64,000 bases of DNA from Halichondria panicea (Eukaryota > Porifera > Demospongiae > Suberitida > Halichondriidae). Of this stretch, positions 1 through 10,474 are shown piece by piece. The translations under genes were made by a program, and so were the position numbers. The DNA lies in NCBI RefSeq assembly GCF_963675165.1, contig NC_087380.1:6456071-6520070 (forward strand), read 5' to 3'. The notes under the pieces were generated by a model, which saw only the letters and a program-made list of their open reading frames with translations, had not been told where the DNA came from and ran no database searches. Numbering within the stretch: position 1 is the first letter of the stretch; every line of letters starts with the position of its first letter.

Positions 1-2
1 TC

Positions 3-608
3 AAGGTAATGATAATTCCTGGTGGTCATGGATACCGGTTCGGCAACAGTACTTTTAAAGATGTCAATGGACTTCGAAAACACATCGAGTTAGAAAAACC
101 GGTGATTGGAGGAGATTCGGGAGTCACTGTTGTTTTGAAGTTCCCGTACATGAGATTTGTGGACGAGTCTCATATGTACACCGATGTTGTTCATCATGCA
201 GTGACTAACATGATGGATTCCAGCTCCGACTCGGACAGCGAGTCATTGAACGAGAGTGTAGCCACTAGCCGTAAATACCAAGACGTTATGAAAGGAAGAG
301 CAATATCAGCGAAAGAGGGTTACCTCACAAAGCAAGGGAAGTTTCCTAGAACATGGCGAGTGAGATGGTTTGTGTTACGAAACAATATCTTGAGCTACTA
401 CAAGACAAAGCAATCCTCTAGACCCATCGACTCTTTAGATCTCTTTAAAGCATCAATGGTGGAGTATGATGACTCGAAACAAAAGGATTTTTGTTTTAGT
501 ATCACATTTTCAAGGAGAACTTACTTCCTTTATGCCAACAATGCCGAGGACTGTCAAAATTGGGTAGAACTACTTAAATCAAAAGTGGGAAGTGATTCTC
601 CGAGTTGA
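3..608 (+). CDS. DAPP1-like: DAPP1-like SH2-PH adaptor, 3' part
   Basis: The reading frame enters from the left edge and ends at TGA 606-608, so the 5' exons lie outside the window. The first 50 or so residues look like the C-terminal half of an SH2 domain (HGYRFGNSTF, then VVLKFPY). An acidic, Ser-rich linker follows, then a complete PH domain beginning KEGYLTKQGK and ending with the invariant Trp in NWVELLKSK. The basic K-x-x-R-x-R-x-F pattern in the first PH strands is typical of PH domains that bind 3-phosphoinositides. SH2 followed by PH is the architecture of DAPP1/Bam32, which links phosphotyrosine and PI3K signalling at the plasma membrane. AATAAA at 909-914 is the probable poly-A signal. 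Naming rests on domain order because the N-terminus is not visible. Confidence 0.8.
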   Translation, partial: KVMIIPGGHGYRFGNSTFKDVNGLRKHIELEKPVIGGDSGVTVVLKFPYMRFVDESHMYTDVVHHAVTNMMDSSSDSDSESLNESVATSRKYQDVMKGRAISAKEGYLTKQGKFPRTWRVRWFVLRNNILSYYKTKQSSRPIDSLDLFKASMVEYDDSKQKDFCFSITFSRRTYFLYANNAEDCQNWVELLKSKVGSDSPS

Positions 609-1084
609 TGTATTATAATTATAACATCACAACCAACACAGTCATTCTCTAGCAATGATTGTACATATTTATACTCCCTTATTAAGTTTCTGTGTATGGT
701 TTTCATTGTATTCTTTTATACCACAAGTTTCTGACTATGTACACTGCACACCTTATGTATCGTATGATCATGTGATTTTTTTACTCATCGAAGACAATTT
801 CAACGCTGCTTGTACATATAAACCAAATCATTTGTAATGATTATTGTTGATGGCACTTATTGATCATGAAGTGTTGACTATTGATCAAAACCACAACAGT
901 TTACAACAAATAAAGAGTCAGTTTTAAAAATTTAAACAAGCATAAAGTGGTCGTGAGAAAATTAATACGTACACCTGGCAATACATGATAAAAACAACAG
1001 AAGAATGTGTACACAAAGAGCCTGAGGCATGCAGTTGCTACATAGCAGATATTAATATTATTATAATTATGTGTACATGTCTGA
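609..1084. other. 3' flank between convergent DAPP1-like and BORA genes
   Basis: AT-rich, with AATAAA at 909-914 on the plus strand for the DAPP1-like gene. I see no clear minus-strand AATAAA for BORA. Short open frames here have no recognisable protein character. Confidence 0.5.
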
Positions 1085-1736
1085 TTAAGTACGCGTTCTC
1101 CAAGGGATTTCAATATTCTCCTTGTGAAGTGGACTGTATCGATGCAGCGGTGATTTGGGAGTGGTCGACGTCATGTTGCTTAGGAACGAGGATCGTATGG
1201 GAGAGATGAGAGTGTGTGAGAATGGAGAGTAGTTCTTATTGGTCGGGGGGGTTCTGGTCCGAGGCACGCCCCCTGGTCTGTTAGGGACCCTGTAGGAGGA
1301 AGGGGAATGAGTGGTGAACCAGATTGTATATGCATTGTTTAGAGTGTTGACAGCAAATGCCAAAACCTCTTGTAGTAATTAGTATGATCCAGTTAGCTGT
1401 TACTATAATAATATACTAAAGTGTACCACTATGGCATAGATAAACAAATATCTATGGACCACGTACAATTATCTTAGTACATAGTGTCCTGTAGTGCACA
1501 GTGCATTATGACCTACATAACATCCACCAAGTACAGTCACCTAGCAATGATAAACAAATCTATGGACCAATAAAATTATGTGTACATAAAAATTCCTGTA
1601 GTGTTCAGTGCAGTACAATGACTTAGACAAGCAAGCACAGCACTATAAGAATACATATAGCTACATGTACACATGCACCCACAAACTGAAAATGGAATTA
1701 CATTGTACAGTATATAATTAAGGCAATTATTCACGG

Positions 1737-1776
<40 letters not shown>

Positions 1777-4700
1777 GCTTTACCTTGTTTGCATAGAGGT
1801 AATGTCCTTGAGTGGGTCTTTCTGACAGATGGAGCCAGCTGTAAGAGTAGAATAACAACTGATTGAAGTGTATGAGGTTTGGAAACAGTCCAACATTAAA
1901 CAAAGCTACTATATATGCAGGGATTTCCAAACATTGTTTTTAATGAGACAAATTTGATTATAATTACATGTACTGTGTATGTAGGTGTGCCATGAATAAG
2001 CTTTTGCACTGAACTCCTCCATTGTCATAGATGCATGCGTGTGCCAAACACTCTGAATCAGCACAAACTGTGACATGCACACACATTGTACACGCATGTA
2101 TACACTGTAACGACGTGAAGTATACATTGTATATTGTATCAAGGGCGTATGAGAGAAGAGGGCATGCAACAGCTTGCGAGCAAAAACTGTAAGTGGGAGG
2201 TGGAATTAAGTACGGTAATAGATTGTAGGCATGTCTGATTTTGTGTAAAGTACATGTAGCAGATAGTGATCGAATAAAGTTTTTGCTCGCACGTTGGACT
2301 AATAGTGAGTTGCATGCCCTCTTCTCTCATACGCCCTTGATTGTATACATGTACTTACAGCTAAACTGGAGACGAGCTTTCAGAGCTTTTTTCTTCCTCA
2401 ATACTTCGTCAGGTAGAACACTTGAAGAGGTCACATGAGACGGAGCCATGCCCCCAAACTTGGTGTACCTACTGGGTGGAGTCTTGTGCAGTAACTGACC
2501 AATCGGAGAGGGCCCCCTCGGCGTTTTGTTATACCTGGTACCAGGTGACTGTAGAGTGTAGCATCCGGGTGAGTGATTCATGAGAGGCAACAAAGATGAA
2601 GAAGAGGCTGACGGCACTTGTAGACGTGAAGGAAGTACAGATTGCGATGTGAGGTGGTTTTGCGCCCCTCTCAATGCAGCGAAGGGGGTGTGGTATGAAC
2701 GAGGAGTGGGAACCATTCCCCCTCTTGACCAACTATCCACACCAAGTGGTGTACCGGGTGAAAACACCAGCCCACTGTCCACGATATCAGAGGCTGTTCT
2801 GATGTTTGAATTGATGTTAGGTTCTCGTATTGTACCTAGTTCGTGCGTAGGAGTTTTGAAGGTGTCTAATCCGCCATTTTTATCAACACTTGCCATGACA
2901 ATAGATTCTGTTTTCCTGCTACCATCTGAAAATGAAACTAATTCACTGTGACCCAACAGCTTGCTGTTCGATAAGTTCATGCTTGGATTGTATTCCACAG
3001 AGCCAGCAACACCGGAATCAACACCCATAGTACTGGAATGAGACATAGGAGCAGTCACACCGGAATCAACACCTATGGTATTGGAACGAGACACGGTGGG
3101 TATTAGAGAGATTCCTTGTGGCTGTTCACTGGCATTGGAAGTAGTTGGATCGTTGAATTTGATTTGGGAATTGACCATAGTGGAGTGTGCCTTGGGGTGG
3201 TGTGGGGCCCAGGGTTGCATCGGCGAATTACTCCTATGAGTGTGGGTGTGGCTTTGGGTTTCCATAGCAGCTTGGCTGTTATCATCGAGACCAAGATTGG
3301 TGAAGAAGCCGGTACATGAAGTCGACGTAATGTTTGTCAAATCAAATGTTTCAGTTCGAAGATCATCGAGAGATAATGGTTCTGCTAGTTCTTGTGATGA
3401 ATCATGATCGGATGAAGGCTCCTCAGTTCTGATTGGTTCGCCAGTGATTACAGCGTGATAGTTGTCATGTGACAGGGGCTCGGGGTCAATATCGGAGCGA
3501 GAGGTACACGGATGTTTCAGTACAGGGCTGGCAAAGGGAGAGGCTATCAGCTGGCGCTTTGTTACTGCAAGGGAGGAGAAAATACAGTTTAGCATAATTA
3601 TGATTATAAGTGAACAGATGTGCAGGAAATGTACATGTAGTGCATCCATGTGCACAATGCCTGAGGCTAAACAATCGTAACAATAATTATTGCCTGCTCA
3701 GGCAATTTCTGGCTAATAGTTAAATCAAACGTGTGTGATCCTCAAAAAAACTTTGCAATCGCACACGCATGTACATGTATACATTATGCTAGCTGGCATA
3801 AAATAATTAATATAAGAAGCACTACCCTAAACACACTAGGGAGGGAGGGGCACCTGCAGTGTTGGGGGTGGATGTACAGGCGGAGCCTCGGTCACTCTCC
3901 TTCACCCTCGCTGTGGGCGTAGTCCTACAGGTCAAAGGACAATTGGGGAGCACTCCAATTGGGGACACAGTTGTAGTGAGAGGACTGTGATCGTGTGTCA
4001 GCAATGCACCCTGCAATACACACAGAGCAAGGAGTAGGTAAACATCATCAAAGTAACAGCTAAAAATTATAATTTACAGGACTCTATACTCATTTATACA
4101 GTAGGTAAAGGTCGTTTTTGGATCGATACCACAAAGCAATATCTTCTACACGTAGCGTGCATTCATTTACATGTCTAATCCTAAGAGAACTTTTATGCAT
4201 ACATGTATAGTATGAATCGTTGTGGAAACGGTGTAGATGTATACAATACTGCACTTGCCTTGTTGTTTGGAGTGACGGGCACAGTGCCAATGGGAGAGAA
4301 CACAGGCAGCTGTCTCACAGCTCCACAAGACGAGGTCTGGTCACAGATCGGGGAAAAGTCTGGCAAATCTCCGCTAGGCGATTTCAACACGAGTGACGAG
4401 AAGGCTGGGTTGTGTTCATCTTTGTTGCCGCCTCCATCAGTTGCCTCCGTAATGTAAATGAACGGGGAGTCATTGGAACTAAATAGAAAAATATTATTAC
4501 ATATTTACATGTGCCTAAAATTACTTACCTTTCTGAAATGTTAGGTGTCCACAGTGATATCTCTGATAGCTGCATGTTCTCCTGCTCTGGTGTAGGGCTG
4601 GTCGAGTCCTGCTCCAAAAATAACTCATGTGAGCATGTTACATATTGGTATCACATGTTCGGTCCTAGACTACCATGCATATACATGTACTGTACACAAA

Positions 4701-4851
4701 GATTCGACTCTTACATGTAGCTGACCTACATACACATGCATGCAGTCATGTCATAAATACAGGTCAAACTGTTACACTGATTGTACATGTACATGTATCA
4801 TCTGCCCCCCCCCCCCCCCCCTCCACGCACGCACATGCACACGCACGCACG

Positions 4852-4901
<50 letters not shown>

Positions 4902-5656
4902 CACACGCACGCACGCACGCACACATGCACACACGCACACATGCACACATGCACACATGCACACACGCACACATGCACACACGCACACATGCACACACGC
5001 ACACACACACACACACCATTCTCAAAAACACACACACACAGGCACACACCATTCTCAAACACACACACACACCTGTCTCTCTGGCTGTCCAAAGAGCTTC
5101 CTCCTCAATGAGCAGTTTCCCACGTCCCTTCCTTCCCCCTCCTCCAGACACTCAGTGGGTGTGGCTTTACCATGGTACGCTGCCATCACTAGCTTCTCAA
5201 GGTCAAATGTAATCGGGAAAGTCAGCATTGTCTGCGTACCAGCTGTGTGGAGGGGCAGTAACATCGTAATACAGTACATGCGGTATGACAGAGATCCCTT
5301 AAGGCCACCAAACACCAGGCAACTTTCAGGCAATTTGTTACCTACAACCATTGTAGGCAACAAATTGCTTGAAAGGTGTATGGTGGCCTTAAGAGTCACG
5401 GCATAGGTCATGCTTACGTTACATGTGCATGTGCAGAATGGGCACTCAAGTTAACAAACAGTGCACTCAATATTCAGAAGAGAACTAATTGAAAGCGGCA
5501 ATTTTAAAAGTACAGTTGACTCACCGTCTACAGTTCCAGAGTCCCTCATGTCAGACTCAACCAAACTCTCCACTCTGATAACTAGAGGGGGTGGGGTGGA
5601 GCATGCTTAGTGAGCCAGTCGGGGAGGTTCAATATATGCTGTGTACATGTACAGTA

Positions 5657-5687
<31 letters not shown>

Positions 5688-6740
5688 ACAGTACATGTGA
5701 TCGGCCACTCTTCGTACTAAGGCTGTCAAAATGGAGCACAGCTTAGTGGATAAGTAAACTACATGTATTTATGGAAAATATATGCAACATTGTACCAGGA
5801 CTGTTACAGACAAAAGTGAGAGTCTACTATTACAGCTGCATACATGATTGTGTAAATGTGGAACCAGATCTCATCACTCACATGCAGTGGCTGGAGGGTG
5901 AGGTGAGAAGGTGACCTTCTTCTGACTGGAGGGTCTGGTCAGGCCAGGTGAAGAGGAGTCCCCTGGAGGGTAGGTCTGCTTGGCTTGGTGGCGAGACACT
6001 GGCCAGGGAGAGGGGAGGATGATCTTCTGAGAGAAAAACGTGTCCACGGCTCTCTGAGCATCATAGTCATCACGGGGGCTGTGTAATGGGTAGGGGGGTT
6101 GTCAATGTACATGTATAGTATCGTATGGTGGGAGGGGGAGTGTGTGTGTGTGTGGTGGGAGGGGAAGTGTGTGTGTGTGGGGTGGGAGAGGGAGTGTGTG
6201 TGTGTGTGTGGTGGGAGGGGGAGTGTGTGTGTGTGTGTGGGGTAGAGTAGATCAGTAGGGATAGACTATCCGTCATCAGTGGTATGTATGTATGTGATAA
6301 GGTAACCACGTACTGCACTTGGTTACCTGTGTCCATTTGTCTTGACCAGAGTAGCTGGGTCAGTGGCAATCTCAGTAGGTTTCTATGAGGATTGTAAAAA
6401 CACATCATCATCATGTGTGCTCTGTAGTTAATGTGTTGTGCTACTCACCAGTCGAGCAATGTTGTCAATGGACCAGCGGAAAGTGTTGTTCTTCTACAGA
6501 AACAAAAAATATGGGCAATCAAAGTTAGCTATCAATTAAGTTCATTCCGAGAAAAATCACCTACATGTATGATACCCCTTGTTTCTACTTCCAGACTGAA
6601 TAGTGCTACACTACACATTACTGTCCTTCTATTTATGCACTGAGTACACTCACCTCACAGCTTGACGGTGTCTTATTGAACATGGGGCTGAACTCAGGGA
6701 AGTGTTGCCTCTCCTGACTCGAGAACGGATTGGTACACAT
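1085..6740 (-). CDS. BORA: Protein aurora borealis (Bora), 12 exons
   Basis: Exons in transcript order: 6654-6740, 6449-6494, 6327-6382, 5882-6078, 5525-5581, 5073-5242, 4529-4608, 4259-4478, 3854-4010, 2359-3564, 1784-1838, 1085-1289; about 844 aa. The Bora core is recognisable: [16 protein letters not shown] (exon 1), [11 protein letters not shown] (exon 2), [20 protein letters not shown] (exon 4), [12 protein letters not shown] and SLRRKLF (exon 6). Bora activates Aurora A and brings it to Plk1 for mitotic entry. The long Ser/Thr/Pro-rich tail with many SP and TP sites (exons 8-12) fits a heavily phosphorylated regulator, but it makes the protein longer than my memory of human BORA (about 560 aa). 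All junction phases agree except exon 1 to exon 2, where one extra base in an A4 run (T4 on the coding strand) near 6480 breaks the frame. Exon 8 uses a GC donor (AAG|GCAAGT). The start is ATG 6738-6740, with an in-frame stop shortly upstream. Confidence 0.88.
1738..1774. repeat. (TG)n microsatellite in BORA intron 11
   Basis: An uninterrupted TG tract lying about 10 bp beyond the donor of BORA exon 11 (exon end 1784). Confidence 0.9.
2139..2340. mobile_element. Foldback MITE, CAAGGGCGTAT family, in BORA intron 10
   Basis: The terminal inverted repeats are about 30 bp and near-perfect. The left end starts TCAAGGGCGTATGAGAGAAG and the right end finishes with its complement, CATACGCCCTTGA. The element is flanked by a 5-bp direct repeat TTGTA (2134-2138 and 2341-2345), as expected of a target-site duplication. 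No protein is encoded, so it is a non-autonomous DNA element. The same termini occur at 41933-42519. Confidence 0.8.
4805..5070. repeat. Poly-C tract and long CA/CACG microsatellite in BORA intron 6
   Basis: A run of about 18 C is followed by imperfect CACACA, CACG and ATGCACAC repeats. The repeat abuts the donor of BORA exon 6 (exon end 5073). The open frames of 80-140 residues across it (poly His-Thr, Cys-Val) are repeat artefacts. Confidence 0.9.
5299..5392. mobile_element. 94-bp foldback hairpin in BORA intron 5
   Basis: Imperfect inverted repeat: TTAAGGCCACCA at the left and its near complement TGGTGGCCTTAA at the right, with inner arms CAATTTGTTACCTACAA and TAGGCAACAAATTG. Probably a very short MITE. 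Confidence 0.6.
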
Positions 6741-7802
6741 GACGACTCTTCTTAGTCAGTCTAACCACAGATCCTAGTGCAAATACACAAGTAGTGTAAG
6801 CTTGGAATGCAAGTTTTGAAATAAGAAATTTGAATACTCAATTCGAAAAGGCTATGCTCAAATGCTTGGTAGCAGCATCAGTTTCATATGACTCCACAGT
6901 TCATATGATGGCCTATATCTTGCTAGCTGCGGTACATAAAAGCTAGAGATCTGACTTCTCTCACCTCTTATTTGAAAGCCTGTAGAGCTTTGAATCTGCA
7001 CAGTGGAGTCAGACAGTTGTCCATGGGAATTTCACTTGCACGCCTACGATGTGCTTCTTTTTGAAAAGTTTTTGAATGATGATGTCACACACCCACTTGA
7101 AAACAGGGGAAATCCCTTATCTGGGATTAGCATGAATATCATCAACTGTGGTTTGTGGTAAACTTGTTGCAAGCAATTTACAGAGCACACATGGTCAAAA
7201 GAGTGTCCTGTAAAGAAACTCAAGAACACTTTATTAGAAGCTCCTAGGACTCAACCAAGACTTGGTAAGTAATACTTGTTCATTGTCTAGATCTATAATT
7301 ATCATTGTCAATACATCTGCAACAATGTACAAAAGCACAAAAGCACTGCAGTTTAGCTAGCTGCAATCCAGCATTGCGCTAGATTTGAATGATGTACAGT
7401 GTCCATTCTCCTACGTATCCAGCAAGCAAAAATAGGTGTTTTCTGGATAAATTCTACGTCTACTCAAAATAATAGCTCCATTATTGTAATCTCCCAGCCA
7501 ACCAAATTCTGCATGTGTTAACTGTTACATGTTCACTGTATACCAGCCATTGTAATTATGCATGCATGGCACACCCTAGCTAGCTAGCTTGCTGTAGAGA
7601 GACCAAGGAAGACAATTGGAATGTGCATGTTACCAAGCAATGGTACAAGGTGCTTTGAAACACACGCACATTGTAACGCATACTGTTGCCTTGCATTCTG
7701 CAATAGAAATAATACCTCTATTGTGCATGTGTGACATTTGCAATATATAGCAGCCTAGGCATTAACTTGAGCTCTATTTTATGCAGGAATTCTACCAGAA
7801 CT
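6741..7802. promoter_or_regulatory. Shared upstream region of BORA (-) and integrin beta (+)
   Basis: About 1.06 kb between two divergent start codons, so it must hold both promoters. I see no clear TATA box placed for either gene and no coding exon. An open frame at 7044-7229 on the minus strand has no family resemblance. The role as promoter is inferred from position only. Confidence 0.5.
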
Positions 7803-10344
7803 ATGGCAACACGTCTCCACCTTCTGTTGATAGGGCTACTGCTGTTGACCGGGACACACTATGCAAGTGCACAAGGTGAGTTGCAACAAATGCAGGGTGG
7901 ACTTAGTTAAGAGCGAGGAGGGGTCTCCTCTAGATCCACTTGATCTTCATAATTGGGTTCTGACTATTTACTTTGGCATAGTCATAGCCTAGTTTTAACA
8001 AGGAGAGGTATGCTATTCCCCTCCTTTATTAATCCTCCTCTGCAAAGCATATAGCCTCGGTTCTATACTTGCTTCTTCCAATTTTTTTTGCATTAATTTT
8101 ATAGTGATTCTGCACACATACTATGCAGTGGCATTGAACACATCAGCTCAATTAAGTGACCCGTATCGAATTTCTTGTTCCAATTGTGGTTAACCATATA
8201 AGAGCTCGTACAATTTCCTGACTTTGTTTTGGCCTCCCAATACCGACACCTCAGTGCTACCACACAACTGTTAAGTCTAGTGGTCATCCCTGGTCGGCCT
8301 GGTGACTCAGCCTCACCACTGGCAGCCAAGAATCCACATAACCAAATAATTGTTTTCATCTCGTATTACATTCTAATTGAGCAATTTTGCACTATTAATT
8401 GTTGAGCATGCCAAAACACTTGTGTAAGATATAATTATACGTTTGCAAGTACATATAATTTGTTGTGGCATATTGTGCATGTATAAAATTAGTACGAGGG
8501 CCGTCTTCAAAAGGGGCCAATTATTGTAAGAACTAGATTGATCTTTGGCCAATATTTCTAGCTGGCATTAATATGGTTAAGATGCCTTTCATGCAGCACT
8601 GTAGTCAAGCAACAATTTCAGTGGGTGTCTGTGGCTAATGTTAAGTTATGCACAGTGTGTATATTGGCATGACATTGGTGTTTCATTCCGCACATGCTCA
8701 GATTGTTTAACGTACACTCGCTGTAGAGACTGCATCACTCTCAATCCAGGCTGTGCTTGGTGCAATGACCCAGTGAGTCCGTAAGAATTATACTGCATGT
8801 ATGAGCATACATTACTAAGAGATCTCAGGGAGTGCAATTTTTTTAGCAACATCTATAGGCTTAAGGTTACGGTATAGTGTTTCCACCCACAACAGGCATC
8901 AAATGTACTATATGAATATTATTATTTTATATAGGGATCTACTGTCACTATTACTGACATCTCTACCGCACACACACACACACACAGAATGTGTTCCTCA
9001 GTTTTGCCAACACCTCGACCAGTTTGTCACCGGCCCCTCTCTGTCAGACTGAGGAGGAGCTGGTCGCTCTCGGCTGTCAGACTATCATCAACCCTCAGAG
9101 CAACTCTGTCACTAGTGTGAGTAGTGTATTGATGGCCACAGCTGTATATACATTATTATTGTATGCACACTGCCAGTTTTTGATGTCACCTATACCTACG
9201 GTTCATTTAATTACCTCATTGTTAGTTTTACTGGTATAACTTATTGCTTGTCAAGTGGAATGTAAAATTATAGTAGAAACATAATGGGATGTAAGTCAAG
9301 GGATCTATTACTACCAGTATAATTTTTTGCTATGTCAAGTGGAATGTGTGTGATGTATAATTATAAGTCTGTGACTCTCCACTCTGCAGGTACCTGGTGA
9401 GATTGTTTCTACCCTGTCAGTATTGTCTGCACAAGTGGAAGTCAGACCAGGTAAGTCAGACCAGGTACAGTACCTTAATGGTCTGGGCGGAGGGAAAAAC
9501 AATATTCTTGATCGAGTTCAGCCTGCATAGATGAAGTTACATTTGCATGATTATAAGCACATTTAGTCCATTTTCTTGCATTCTCTCAGTGTATGGCTTA
9601 GTGTTGTTCTATATAATTATACATGCAGTGCAACTACGGGTACTTTGTTCAATTTCTCTCTCTAATTATAGGCCAACCGAGTGAGTTTGATATTGAGATA
9701 AGTCCTGCTGAGTCCTCGGCAGTGGACATGTACCTGCTCATGGACCTCACTCTCACCATGCAGGAGGACCTCAGGTCCATACGACAATTTGCAGGCGACC
9801 TGGGTAAGTGAGAGATTGAAGGGATTTGATCTTCTGTTGCTGTGATAATTAAAATCCATTTTTTAAGTGCGCATCATTTTTGGGGGGGACATTATTTTGG
9901 TCCTTATAATATTATAGAGCTGATATATCAAGAGTCCTAATGAACTCTTGCTGATATTGATACAGTAATCATGCATAGGAGTAGAAACTAGCAGTAGAAT
10001 CAAGAGTAGAATTAGCTAGGAGTGGAATTGCATGATTGATGATTGATGCTGAGACATTTTTATCAAGAAGTACACTCTTTCTCTATTATTCAGTTGCGAG
10101 GATGAAGGTGCTGAGCAGTGACTTCAGGATTGGTTTTGGATCGTTCATTGACAAAACTGTTGCTCCATTTGCAGATACTATCAAGTGAGACTAACAATGC
10201 ACTGATCAAGATAGTACACTCCCCAATGCATAGTTACAACATAGATATAATAGCCTCATTCGTTTTGTTGCATTTCATACGTTCCTTTCCCTTTCCTATG
10301 AATGCGGTACAGGGTGAACAACTTTGCACACACCCACACACCCT

Positions 10345-10424
<80 letters not shown>

Positions 10425-10435
10425 CACACCCCCCA

Positions 10436-10474
<39 letters not shown>

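Noticed and set aside
655-837. 60-residue hydrophobic frame after the DAPP1-like stop
   Set aside because: It lies in the 3' UTR before AATAAA, with no family resemblance and no supporting splice sites.
4675-5406. Open frames of 80-240 residues rich in His-Thr or Cys-Val on both strands
   Set aside because: They read through a CA/CACG microsatellite inside BORA intron 6. The only real coding part is the minus-strand BORA exon 5073-5242.
6070-6414. 114-residue Pro/Thr/His-rich minus-strand frame
   Set aside because: It spans BORA intron 3 with TG/GGGAGG repeats. The real exons 6327-6382 and 5882-6078 use splice sites in another arrangement.
7044-7229. Minus-strand frame between BORA and integrin beta
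   Set aside because: Short, no recognisable motif, and located in the shared upstream region.
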